Positions 1 through 8,636 of a stretch of 64,000 bases of DNA are shown in pieces (position 1 is the stretch's first letter; every line of letters starts with the position of its first letter). Below the pieces are notes generated by a model that saw only the letters and a list, made by a program, of their open reading frames with translations, was not told the DNA's origin and ran no database searches. This DNA is from JAOUJD01 sp963811265 (lineage in GTDB: Bacteria; Pseudomonadota; Gammaproteobacteria; Burkholderiales; Burkholderiaceae_F): contig CAWEQS010000022.1 of NCBI GenBank assembly GCA_963811265.1, positions 1 through 64,000 on the forward strand, read 5' to 3'. The position numbers were made by a program, and so were the translations under genes.

Positions 1-49
1 GTCTATCAGTAGCTCGCCGCCTCGATCGATTGCCCAGTCTGGCGGGGAC

Positions 50-2225
50 GCACGCCGCGACCCGCTCAGGTCCGGACCTGCGGTTCTTCAACAGCCTCGG
101 GATGAACATCGGTAGCGCCTTCAACCTCCACGCTGTCATCCGGTTCGGCGACAACATCCGGCACATCGTTGGCCAGGAACCCGCCGGACTGGCGCTTCCA
201 TAGAAGCGCGTAGTGGCCGCCGGCGCGCAGCAGTTCATCGTGCGTGCCCTGCTCGACGATGCGACCGGCGTCCATGACCACGAGGCGGTCCATGCGTGCG
301 ATCGTTGACAGGCGGTGCGCGATAGCGATCACGGTCTTGCCCTGCATCAGCGTTTCAAGCTGCTCCTGGATGGCGGCCTCGATCTCGCTGTCCAGCGCAG
401 ACGTGGCCTCGTCCAGCACCAGGATCGGCGCATTCTTCAGGATCACGCGGGCGAGTGCGACGCGCTGGCGCTGGCCCCCGGAAAGCTTGACGCCGCGTTC
501 ACCGGCGTGAGCCTCGTAGCCGCCACGATCCTTCCAGTCCCGCAATCCGACGATGAACTCGTGCGCATGCGCCTGGCGCGCCGCAGCCTCGACTTCTGCG
601 TCCGTCGCCTGCGGCCGGCCGTAACGGATGTTGGCTGCAATCGAGCGATGCAGCATCGAGGTGTCCTGCGTGACCACGCCGATTGCCGCGCGCAGCGATT
701 CCTGCGTCACGTCGCGCACGTCCTGGCCGTCGATCGTGATGCGACCGCCTTCGACGTCATGAAAGCGCAGCAGCAGACTCACCAGGGTCGATTTGCCGGC
801 CCCTGATCGACCCACGACACCGACACGCTCGCCGGCGACGATGTCCAGGCTCAGATCATCTATCACGGTGCGCCCACCGCGCGCCAGCGCACCGTAGCTG
901 AAGTTCACGTGGTCGAAGCGAATGGTGCCGCCGCTGACCTCGAGTTCGCGCGCATCGGGGCGATCGGTCAACGCGTGCGGCACCGCGATCGTCTCCATGC
1001 CTTCCTGTACGACGCCGATGTTCTCGAAGATGCCGCTGACCTCCCACGACACCCAGCCCGCCATATTGGCGATCTGCCATGCAAGAGGCAGCGCGGTAGC
1101 GACCGCTGCCGCGCTCGCCTGTCCAGCCAGCCACAACCACACCCCGAGCGCGGCCGTGCCTACGACCAGGGCGGCATTCATGCAGGTGAGCGTGGCCATG
1201 AAGCGGGTGGTCATGCGCATGTGCGCGGCGATGCGCTCGCGGTGCTCGACCATCGCCTCGCGCACGTAGGAGTCTTCGTCCGCCGCGCGCGCAAACAGCT
1301 TCACCGTCGGAAAGTTTGTGTAGGAATCAACGACCCGTCCCATGACCAGCGAACGCGCCTCGGAGCTCACCCGCGACAGGTCGCGCATGCGCGGCACGAA
1401 GTAGCGCAGGAAGAACACGAAGGCGACGATCCACAGGACGATAGGCATGGCGAGCCGCCAGTCCGCCGAGCTGACCAGGAGGAGCGCGGTGATCCCGTAC
1501 ACGACGATGTACCAGACGGCCCGAATGCTCGAGACCACGCTTTCGCGCAGCGAGTTCGAGGTGTTCATCACGCGGTTGGCGATCCGGCCGGCAAAGTCGT
1601 TCTGGAAGAAATTCCAGCTCTGCCGGATTACGTGCCAGTGGCTCTGCCAGCGGATCAACGTGGTCACACCGGGGATCACCGCGTTGTTGCGCACCATCGA
1701 GTCGGCGAGAATTGCGAGCGGCCGCGCAATCAGCACCAGAGCCGCCATCGCCAGCAACAGCGGCGCCTGCGCGAGTACGGCAGCGCGCGGGTCGGGCGTA
1801 GTCATCAGCCCGACCAGCTTTCCGATGAAAAGGGGAATTACCGTATCCAGCAGAGCCACCGTGGCGCCGAATACAAACATTGCGACGTACAGCCGCGGCG
1901 ATTGGCGCACGAAGTGCAGGTAGAAGGGCAGCAGCCCGGGCGGTGGCCCGTCGCGTTCGACTGCCGCTGGCGGCGCCGCCGTGGCGTTCGGCACGCGCGA
2001 CTCGAAGTAGCTGAAGAGGCTCATGGTTCGGTGGAGGTTCGTGTCGGCCGCACGAGAATCAGCTGCCGGCGCACGGAGCAACGGCGAACGCGTCATGAAC
2101 GCGATCAGCGCTGCCGCCGGACGGCCCAGTAGTTGAGCCGGTCGTTTGCCGAAATCAGCCTTGCTTTGCCGCGGAAGCCGCCTGCGTCGGTGGGCTTGCA
2201 GTCTAAACGGCTGCCTCGGGTGGCA
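50..2225. repeat. direct repeat, copy A (ABC exporter gene and upstream block)
   Basis: Positions 50-2024 match 31025-32999 at a constant offset of 30975 bases, with scattered mainly synonymous differences. A further 49-bp block upstream of the gene (2177-2225) matches 33012-33060 with one mismatch. Between coding start and block, copy A has about 150 bp where copy B has about 12 bp, so one copy gained or lost roughly 136 bp. Both copies face the same way, so recombination between them could delete or duplicate the 31 kb in between. Confidence 0.9.
66..2024 (-). CDS. ABC transporter, fused permease/ATPase (exporter type), copy A
   Basis: A 652-residue half-transporter of the MsbA/multidrug exporter type, expected to dimerise in the inner membrane and drive export of a hydrophobic substrate with ATP. 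The N-terminal half carries about six membrane segments (residues about 50-330). The C-terminal half has Walker A GRSGAGKST, signature LSGGQRQR and Walker B ILVLDEATSALDS. I start at the ATG at 2024 (MSLFSYFESR) because the second copy starts there; an in-frame ATG at 2096 would add 24 poorly conserved residues. The substrate cannot be read from sequence. About 16 residues differ from the paralog at 31041-32999, several clustered just before Walker A. The gene stands alone, and the upstream block shared with the other copy probably contains its promoter. Confidence 0.9.
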   Translation of the reverse strand: MSLFSYFESRVPNATAAPPAAVERDGPPPGLLPFYLHFVRQSPRLYVAMFVFGATVALLDTVIPLFIGKLVGLMTTPDPRAAVLAQAPLLLAMAALVLIARPLAILADSMVRNNAVIPGVTTLIRWQSHWHVIRQSWNFFQNDFAGRIANRVMNTSNSLRESVVSSIRAVWYIVVYGITALLLVSSADWRLAMPIVLWIVAFVFFLRYFVPRMRDLSRVSSEARSLVMGRVVDSYTNFPTVKLFARAADEDSYVREAMVEHRERIAAHMRMTTRFMATLTCMNAALVVGTAALGVWLWLAGQASAAAVATALPLAWQIANMAGWVSWEVSGIFENIGVVQEGMETIAVPHALTDRPDARELEVSGGTIRFDHVNFSYGALARGGRTVIDDLSLDIVAGERVGVVGRSGAGKSTLVSLLLRFHDVEGGRITIDGQDVRDVTQESLRAAIGVVTQDTSMLHRSIAANIRYGRPQATDAEVEAAARQAHAHEFIVGLRDWKDRGGYEAHAGERGVKLSGGQRQRVALARVILKNAPILVLDEATSALDSEIEAAIQEQLETLMQGKTVIAIAHRLSTIARMDRLVVMDAGRIVEQGTHDELLRAGGHYALLWKRQSGGFLANDVPDVVAEPDDSVEVEGATDVHPEAVEEPQVRT

Positions 2226-2403
2226 ACCATCCCCCGGCGTTCAAGAAGACGCGATGTTCACACGGGGGGTATGGGTAAGACGCCCCTCGCTTGACTGAAC
2301 CCGCTGGCGAAAGCCGACGTTCCAAGTGTCGGCCGACTGATTCTCGATCGGCTGGTCGCATCGAGGTCCGCGTTCGACCCGGAGCTGTCCTGGAGGTCAC
2401 GTG

Positions 2404-2650
2404 ATTCGGCGCCCGATAGCTGCCCATCAGCGGCCGGAACGACGACGACTTGGCCGGGGGCGGTGTCCTCGGTGCCGCCAGCCGCCGCATGAACTCCAGC
2501 GGGCTCATGACCAGGTGCGTGGCACCGTCGTCCCACAGCGTCGTCAACCTCAGCACCAACGTCCCGGCCGCGTTGGTTCTTCGCTCCGTTTGCCGGCGCC
2601 GGGCGGGTGATGTGGCGACGTACCTACTCGAGCGCCTGGTGCTCGTCTCC
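2404..2650 (-). pseudogene. IS91-family (Y2) transposase remnant
   Basis: On the minus strand, one frame of about 75 codons reads like the middle of IS91-type transposases. It begins near a RYVA segment (RYVxRPxxxxxRL in intact relatives), continues with LVLRLTTLWDDGATHLVM (relatives: LKTPWRDGTTHLVM) and SPLEFMRRLAA (relatives: SPLEFMQRLAALVP), then decays into a degenerate copy of the HGVLAPN segment near 2406. The HUH and catalytic tyrosine regions are absent and no terminal repeats are visible, so this is an inactive scar. It lies in a 780-bp gap with no other convincing gene: 2097-2403 and 2651-2883 hold no coding sequence I can support. Confidence 0.65.
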
Positions 2651-2883
2651 GCGGCAGCGCATGGCTGCGCACGGGCGGGATACTTGCCGCGGCGCACAGC
2701 GTCTGATCGAAGCCCCTCGGCCCCGCCTCCTGAGAATTGCCAACTTGCATGGTCAGGATCTGATCGCCGTTGCTGGCGCCAACGGCCCGATTAGGCAGGT
2801 GCCCAACGGCGCGGGAATGTGCCCGGGAACACGGCCGGCCGGTTCCGGGTAGGCTCTCGTACCGTTGATCGTTTTCGAACCGA

Positions 2884-5800
2884 ATGAGCAGCACAGCCGA
2901 ACAGATCGCCGCCGCGATCACGGCACTCGACGCACAGCGCGAGCTTCTCGGCGATGCTGTGGTCGATACCGCGCTCGCGCCGCTGCGGCACGAGCTGGCG
3001 GCGATGCAGGCTGCGTCCACCGCCGCCGCCGGCCAGCAGCTCAAGCAGGTGTCGGTGCTGTTCGTCGACGTGGTCGGCTCCACCGCGATGGGCCAGAGCC
3101 TGGACCCCGAGACGATCCACGCGGTGATGGACAGCGCGCTCGAGCGCTTCACCGCGGTCGTCGAGTCGCACGGCGGGCGCGTGCTGCAGTACACCGGCGA
3201 CGGCATGCTCGCCGCCTTCGGCACCGAGGCCGCGAGCGAGGACGACGTCGAAGCCGCGATCCGCGCCGGCCTGGGCATCGTCGAGCAGGCGGCGGCGCAC
3301 GCACCGCTCGTGCGCCGGCGCCACGGCGTGCCCGACTTCAACGTGCGCGTGGGCGTGCACACGGGGCGCGTGCTGCTCGGCGGCGGGGTCGACGCCGAGG
3401 GCAGCATCCGCGGCTCGACGGTCAACGTGGCGGCACGCATGGAGCAGAGTGCGCCGCCCGGGCGGCTGCGCATCAGCCACGACAGCTGGCGCCAGGTGCG
3501 CGGGCTGTTCGAGTTCGAGGCGCAGCCGCCGATCGAGGTCAAGGGCGTCGCGCAGCCGGTGAACAGCTGGCTCGTCGTGCGCGCGCTGCCGCGCGCCATG
3601 CGCCGCGGGCCGCGCGGCATAGAGGGGCTGGCCACGCCGATGGTCGGCCGCGACTCCGAGCTCGGCCTGCTGCACGGGCGGCTGCAGCGCGCCGTCGCCA
3701 CTCGGCGCGCGCACGCCGTGACCGTGGTCGGCGAGGCCGGCGTCGGCAAGAGCCGGCTGCTGGCCGAGTTCGAGCGCGGGCTCGACGCGCTGGGCGTGCG
3801 CATGCTGCTCGGCCGCGCGCACCCGCGCAGCGCGGTCGAGCCCTTCGGCGTGCTGCGCGACCTGCTCGCGCGCTGGCTGGCCATCGGCGAGGCCGACCCC
3901 GCCGACTCGGCGCGCGCCCGGCTCGAAGCGGCGCTCGCGCCGCTCTTTCCTGCCGAGGGCGAGGCGCCAGTGCACCTGATCGGCCAGCTCGCGGGCTTCG
4001 ACTTCTCGGCCAGCCCGCACGTGCGCGAACTGCTCGGCGACGACGCCAAGCTGCGCGAGCGCGCCTTCGCCGCAGCAGTGCTGGCCCTGCGCCGGCTGGG
4101 CGAGATCTCGCCGGTGGTGCTGGTGTTCGACGATCTGCACTGGACCGACGACGGCTCGCTCGACTTCCTGCGCCAGGCGCTGACCCAGCTCGGCGACGCG
4201 CCGCTGCTGGTGCTGGCGCTGACGCGGCAGACGCTGTTCGAGCGCCACCCCGAGTGGATGCGCGGCGTCGCGCAGCACGGCCGCATCGACCTGAAGCCGC
4301 TGGACAACGCGCACAGCCAGGAGCTGGCCGAGGCGCTGCTGGCGCGCATCGACGGCGCGCCGCAGGCGCTGCGCACGCTGATCGTCGAGGGCGCCGAGGG
4401 CAACCCCTTCTACATGGAGGAGCTGGTCAAGATGCTGATCGACGACGGCGTCATCGCCGTCGACCGCGAGCGCTGGCGCGTCGTGGCCGACCGCCTACAG
4501 GTGGCGCGCGTGCCGCCGACGCTCACCGGCGTGCTGCAGGCGCGGCTCGATGCGCTCACGCCGCCGGAGCGCCTGGCGCTGCAGCAGTCGGCCGTGGTCG
4601 GCCACGCGTTCTGGGACCAGGCACTCGCCGCGATCGACGCCGCCGCGCCGACGCTGCTGCCGCGCCTGCTGCAGCGCGAGCTGATCGTGCCGCGCGACGC
4701 CGGCGACGGCGGCGGCGAGTACGTGTTCAAGCACCACCTGCTGCACCAGGTGACCTACGACAGCGTGCTCAAGGGACCCAAGCGCGATGGGCACGCGCGG
4801 GTCGGCGCGTTCTGGCGCGTGCGCGCGCACGCCGACGCCCCGCGCGACGTCGACCCGGCGCATTGCCGCGCACTGGCACAGGCGCACTTCCACGGCTGCC
4901 AGGCCGACCCGACCGAGTACGTCGGCTGGTTCGAGCGCGAGTTCCCCAGCTACTTCGACGCCTGCGCCGCGCCGACGCTGCGCCCGCTGACCGAACAGCT
5001 GGTCGATGTCTGCGCGCGCGAGTTCGGACCCGATCACCCGCAGAGTGCACGCGCGCTCACGGACCTCGCGCGCGTCGCGCTGATGCAGCGCGACGTCGGC
5101 CAGGTGGAGGCGCTGCTGCTCCGCGCGCTGGCCATCCAGGCCGCGTCGCTGCCGCCCGACCACGCCGACACCGCGCGCACGTTGTCGGCGCTGGGCGGCT
5201 ATCACGAGAGCCGCGGCAACCTCGCGTCCGCCGAGCCCTATTACGAGCGCGCGCTCGAGATCCGCGAGCGGCTGTTCGGCGCCGATCACCCGCTGACGCT
5301 CAAGACCATGGACAACGTCGCCAAGGCACGGGTCGAGCTCGGCCGGCTCGACGAAGCCGAGGCGCTGTTTCGCCGCGTGATCGCCGCGCAGGAGCGCTGC
5401 GCCGGCCCGGAGCACGCCGAAACCGCCTTCGCGCTCACCGCGCTCGGGGAGGTGCTGGCCAAGAAGGGCGAGCACGTGCAGGCCGAGCCGCTGATCCGCC
5501 GCGCGCTCGAGGTGCAGCGGCGTTGCCTGCCCGCCGACCACCCGGAGACCGGCCTGTCGATGTGGCACCTGGGCGAGACGCTGCGCTGCCTGCAGCGCCA
5601 CGAAGAAGCCGAGCCGCTGGCACGCGATGCGCTGCGCATCTGGGAGGCCGCCTTCGGCCCCGACCACGAGTGGATCGGCTGGGGGCTGATCAGCCTCGCC
5701 CACACGCGGCTCGCGCAGGACGATGCCACCGAAGCCGCAGCGTTGGCTGCACGCGCGGTGCCTTTGTTCGAGCGTGCGTTCGGCAGTGCCCACGCCGCGG

Positions 5801-5970
5801 TGGCTGAATCTCTGCTGCTGCATGCGCGCGCGCTGCTCTCGTTGGGCCGTGCGGCCGACGCCGTGCGCGACTTGCAGCGGGTGCACGACGTTCGTTCAGG
5901 CTCCGCCGACGACGCCCTCGCGCGCGCCGCTGCCGAATTGCTGACCCAGGCACGCGCCTCGGCGTCCTAG
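2884..5970 (+). CDS. adenylate/guanylate cyclase-AAA ATPase-TPR protein
   Basis: A 1028-residue multidomain signalling protein. Residues about 53-200 form a class III nucleotidyl cyclase domain with metal-binding aspartates at D62 (LFVDVVGST) and D106 (YTGDG) and the catalytic VNVAARMEQ segment. The position that holds lysine in classical adenylate cyclases is Q102, which is common in this cyclase-ATPase subgroup, so nucleotide specificity is uncertain. Residues about 245-640 are an AAA/STAND-type ATPase with Walker A GEAGVGKSR and Walker B LVFDDLHWTDDGS. Residues about 690-1000 are repeated TPR units (for example EPYYERALEIRERLFG). No membrane segment is seen, so it is probably cytosolic, with TPRs sensing partners. 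The ATG at 2884 lacks a strong ribosome site. It is monocistronic and its ligand is unknown. Confidence 0.85.
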   Translation: MSSTAEQIAAAITALDAQRELLGDAVVDTALAPLRHELAAMQAASTAAAGQQLKQVSVLFVDVVGSTAMGQSLDPETIHAVMDSALERFTAVVESHGGRVLQYTGDGMLAAFGTEAASEDDVEAAIRAGLGIVEQAAAHAPLVRRRHGVPDFNVRVGVHTGRVLLGGGVDAEGSIRGSTVNVAARMEQSAPPGRLRISHDSWRQVRGLFEFEAQPPIEVKGVAQPVNSWLVVRALPRAMRRGPRGIEGLATPMVGRDSELGLLHGRLQRAVATRRAHAVTVVGEAGVGKSRLLAEFERGLDALGVRMLLGRAHPRSAVEPFGVLRDLLARWLAIGEADPADSARARLEAALAPLFPAEGEAPVHLIGQLAGFDFSASPHVRELLGDDAKLRERAFAAAVLALRRLGEISPVVLVFDDLHWTDDGSLDFLRQALTQLGDAPLLVLALTRQTLFERHPEWMRGVAQHGRIDLKPLDNAHSQELAEALLARIDGAPQALRTLIVEGAEGNPFYMEELVKMLIDDGVIAVDRERWRVVADRLQVARVPPTLTGVLQARLDALTPPERLALQQSAVVGHAFWDQALAAIDAAAPTLLPRLLQRELIVPRDAGDGGGEYVFKHHLLHQVTYDSVLKGPKRDGHARVGAFWRVRAHADAPRDVDPAHCRALAQAHFHGCQADPTEYVGWFEREFPSYFDACAAPTLRPLTEQLVDVCAREFGPDHPQSARALTDLARVALMQRDVGQVEALLLRALAIQAASLPPDHADTARTLSALGGYHESRGNLASAEPYYERALEIRERLFGADHPLTLKTMDNVAKARVELGRLDEAEALFRRVIAAQERCAGPEHAETAFALTALGEVLAKKGEHVQAEPLIRRALEVQRRCLPADHPETGLSMWHLGETLRCLQRHEEAEPLARDALRIWEAAFGPDHEWIGWGLISLAHTRLAQDDATEAAALAARAVPLFERAFGSAHAAVAESLLLHARALLSLGRAADAVRDLQRVHDVRSGSADDALARAAAELLTQARASAS

Positions 5971-6283
5971 AGCCCCGGTACATCGTCGTGCCCATGACTT
6001 ATCGAGTGCGGTCGGTGGAGCGCCGGCGCGTGGTGCATGGGATCTTGGCGCTCGGGCCCTGGCCATGCAGACGGCCCAAGGATGGGCTTGTGGCCCACTG
6101 ATCTTGAGTCACTACCTGGGAACGAGAGCGCCTGAACCGGACGGTTGAATCCGCCGCCGAAAGGGGACGAGCGACTGACTCTCTATCCATCGGCCGGCCT
6201 AGCCAGCTACCCGCTTGTGACGGATCACTGGTAGCTCTCGAACCAACTGAGTCCGCAGCACCAGGTATTCAAGCGCTTACGGG
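5971..6283. other. non-coding gap
   Basis: About 310 bp between the cyclase stop and the terminator at 6284. No frame here shows family-like sequence. A short stretch near 6230-6265 resembles a tRNA D-arm on the minus strand, but no complete cloverleaf can be drawn. Confidence 0.5.
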
Positions 6284-6307
6284 AAGCCCGCGTTGTGCGG
6301 GCTTTTT
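6284..6307 (+). terminator. intrinsic terminator
   Basis: An 8-bp perfect stem (AAGCCCGC / GCGGGCTT) with a 5-base loop is followed on the plus strand by a run of T. It lies about 310 bp past the cyclase stop and upstream of the convergent Crp-like gene, so it can end plus-strand transcripts from the cyclase gene. Confidence 0.75.
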
Positions 6308-6381
6308 CATTTGCAGGGCGCGCAGCCCCGCGTCTTGCTCGACATCGCAGCGAAGAAAGGCAGCAGCCGCGCCGGCGGCTG

Positions 6382-7089
6382 TCAAAGACTGGCCAGAAGC
6401 AACTCCGGCGCCAGCACGCGGACGCGCTTGAATCCCGTCTGGATCAGTCCTTGCTCGGCAAGCGCATGCATCAGCTGGTTTATCGTTTGCCGCGAGACGC
6501 CGACGATCGATGCGAGTTCGGACTGCGAGTAGGGCAGTTCGACCGGTGTATCGATCTCGTCCTCGGTACGTTTCAACAGCGAGAGCAGAGCGAGCTGACC
6601 GCGTAGGCGGGCCTCGGGTTCGAGGCTGCTCGCATGCGTGAACGCTGTCAGGTAGGTCGCAGCGTGCCTGAGCCCGAGCGCAGCGAAGTGGCGGTAGTAC
6701 CGCGGCTCCTCCTCGACGATGCGGTCAAACTCGCGCTTGGGAAGTACCAGGAGGCGAGCCTTGGTCTTCGCGATGGCGCTCACCAGGGTCTTCTCGCCGG
6801 TCAAGACGGCGTACTCGCCAAACCAGAATCCGGGCTCGCAGATGAAGAGCAGTGACTCTTCCCCCTGGCGCGGCTGACGCACCAGCTTCACCTCGCCCGA
6901 GATTACTGCCGACACCCCCGCCGGCGAAGCGCCCTCGAGCGCGATGACTTCCCCCTTGGCGAAGTCCCGGGGGCGGGACGCCGCGAGGATGCGTTGCTGC
7001 AGTTCCGGCGGCAGGCTGCGGTACCAGCGTCCCTTGCAGAGCAGTTCGTGCAGCCTTTCGGCGCCTGGAACATTGCTGTTGTCGCGCAT
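6382..7089 (-). CDS. Crp/Fnr-family transcriptional regulator
   Basis: A 235-residue DNA-binding regulator. The N-terminal cyclic-nucleotide-type beta-roll runs from residue about 20 to 130 (GEVIALEGASPAG, then FWFGEYAVLTG), and a C-terminal winged helix carries the recognition helix VSRQTINQLMHALAEQGLI. It has no FNR-type cysteine cluster, so it should not bind an iron-sulfur cluster. I start at the ATG at 7089 because AAGGGCGAG sits eight bases upstream; an in-frame start at 7119 is possible. It faces away from the DUF2092/DUF3604 gene island that begins at 7277, and the 187-bp gap between them would hold both promoters, so local control of that island is plausible but not shown. Confidence 0.88.
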   Translation of the reverse strand: MRDNSNVPGAERLHELLCKGRWYRSLPPELQQRILAASRPRDFAKGEVIALEGASPAGVSAVISGEVKLVRQPRQGEESLLFICEPGFWFGEYAVLTGEKTLVSAIAKTKARLLVLPKREFDRIVEEEPRYYRHFAALGLRHAATYLTAFTHASSLEPEARLRGQLALLSLLKRTEDEIDTPVELPYSQSELASIVGVSRQTINQLMHALAEQGLIQTGFKRVRVLAPELLLASL

Positions 7090-7276
7090 TGCCAGCTCGC
7101 CCTTTTTTTCGGCCGCCACCTTCCCCTGTCAAGCAGCCGACAGGTCCCATCTTAGAGCAGCCATACGCTCGCCGGTTGTGCCTGTGCGTTCTTCGCTCTT
7201 TGCTGATGCTCAAACGGCCCGTCGAGCCGTTGCGCCACGCCGCAGGAAGAATGACTTATCGAGGAAGGGAAACCAC

Positions 7277-8076
7277 ATGAGTGTGCATGGAGCAGGACGT
7301 CGGGCCGTCGCATCGGCACTGACGGCAGTGGGGCTGTGTGTCGTGGCCGGTGCGGCCTTCGCACAACAACCGGCGCCGACCGGCGCCGCTGCCCAGCCGG
7401 CGACGAACCCCGTTGCGCCGGGGGCGATACAGGCCCTCAAGGACATGGGGGCCCATCTGCAGACGCTTGAGTCGCTTCCAGGTGACCACCGAGGTGACCG
7501 GCGAGCGCGTCCTGGCCGATGGCCAGAAACTGCAGCACACCGCCACGGCGTCGCTGGACGTCGTTCGTCCCAACAAGCTGCGCGTGCGGATGGTGAGCGC
7601 GCGTTCCGAACGCGAACTGATCTTCGACGGCAAGACCGTCACGCTCTTCACGCCCGCGCAGAAGTACTACTCGACGGTCGAACGTCGTCGACACGATCTC
7701 CGGACTGATCGGCCGGCTGCAGGAGAAATTCGGCGTGGAAGTTCCGCTGTCCGACCTCTTCGTGTGGGGCACCCCGGCGGCGCCGCTCGACAAGATCCAG
7801 TCGGCGATGAATGCCGGCCAGGATTTCGTCGGCGACGATCTCTGCGATCACTACGCATTCCGGCAGGGCGACTACGACTGGCAGATCTGGATCACGACGG
7901 GCAGCAAACCGCTGCCGCGCAAGATCGTGATCACCAATCGGGCCGACGAAGCGCGACCGCAATCGGTCTCGCTGATCAATTGGAACCTGAAGCCGACGTT
8001 CAAGGACTCGACCTTCGCTTTCACGCCGCCCAAGGGCGCGACGAAGGTCGAGATCGTTCCGGTGAAGACGAAATAA
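7277..8076 (+). CDS. DUF2092 exported protein (two frameshifts)
   Basis: Reading across three frames gives a continuous DUF2092-type protein of about 266 residues: a signal peptide (MSVHGAGRRAVASALTAVG... ending AFAQQ), then QVTTEVTGERVL, LFTPAQKYYSTV, VPLSDLFVWGT, and the C-terminus FAFTPPKGATKVEI. The reading frame changes near 7475 and again near 7685. Conservation is good on both sides of each break, which favours sequence error over decay. Homologs are LolA/LppX-like periplasmic proteins of unknown role. The start at 7277 follows GAGGAAGGGAA. It is the first gene of the island and sits 13 bases before the next gene. Confidence 0.75.
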
Positions 8077-8089
8077 GGGAGCGCCACAA

Positions 8090-8615
8090 ATGAAGAACTC
8101 AATCAGCAGACTGCTTCTGGCCCCCTTGGCCGTTCTCGTCCTGGGCAGCGTTGCCCTCGCCCCGTTGGCTGAGGCCGCCGGCAACAAAGGTGGTGGCGGC
8201 GGCGGTGGCGGTGCTCGCGCCGGTGGTGGCGGTGGTGGCGGCGGCGGTGCCAAGCCGAAAGCGCAGGTCAACAACAGCAACAAGGACGTGCGGACGAACA
8301 ACGTGCGCAACACCAGCGTCAACAACGTCAACAACAACGTCAACGTAGAGCAACAAGAACGTCAACGTCAACGTCGACAACAACCGCGGTGGCTGCTGCA
8401 ACAACGGCTGGGACAACGACTATCACCCGATCGCCACGGCGGCCGCGGTCACGGCCACGGTGGCCGTGACGTCCGCCATCGTCGGTTCGATCGTGAGCGC
8501 GCCTCCGCCCGGGTGCTTCCCGGTCAACTACGGCGGCATGATCTATCAGCAGTGCGGCTCGGTCTGGTACATGCCGCAGGGCCCCCAGTACGTGGTGATC
8601 AATCCGCCGTATTGA
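8090..8615 (+). CDS. Gly/Asn-rich exported protein (frameshifted)
   Basis: I do not recognise a named family. A clear signal peptide (MKNSISRLLLAPLAVLVLGS..., cleavage near AEAA) is followed by two polyglycine runs, then a low-complexity Asn/Val stretch (NNVRNTSVNNVNNNVNV). One frameshift occurs near 8347. In the corrected frame the Asn/Val repeat continues (NKNVNVNVDNN), followed by a hydrophobic segment (AAAVTATVAVTSAIVGSIV) and a C-terminus CFPVNYGGMIYQQCGSVWYM... ending in NPPY. Small proteins with this Asn-repeat plus Cys-containing tail are seen beside DUF2092 genes. It is probably periplasmic or membrane-bound, and its function is unknown. Confidence 0.65.
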
Positions 8616-8636
8616 TCGTGCAAGGGGAACCTGCTG

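Noticed and set aside
2550..4403. 617-codon open frame on the minus strand
   Set aside because: It lies antisense to the cyclase gene, is Ser/Arg-rich low-complexity, and shows no family motifs. It is a by-product of high GC.
2296..6205. similar short segments at about 2296-2362 and 6135-6205
   Set aside because: Both contain CGACTGA-TCTC-ATCGG-like words near GCCGAAAG, but alignment needs several gaps and no third good copy was found, so I do not call a repeat family.
6225..6270. tRNA-like D-arm on the minus strand
   Set aside because: CTCAGTTGGT-like sequence is present, but no acceptor stem, anticodon arm or T-arm can be drawn around it.
8280..8375. possible short tandem array (CRISPR-like)
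   Set aside because: The repeated GTCAAC units encode an Asn-Val protein repeat inside a gene. There are no spacers of constant length and no cas genes.
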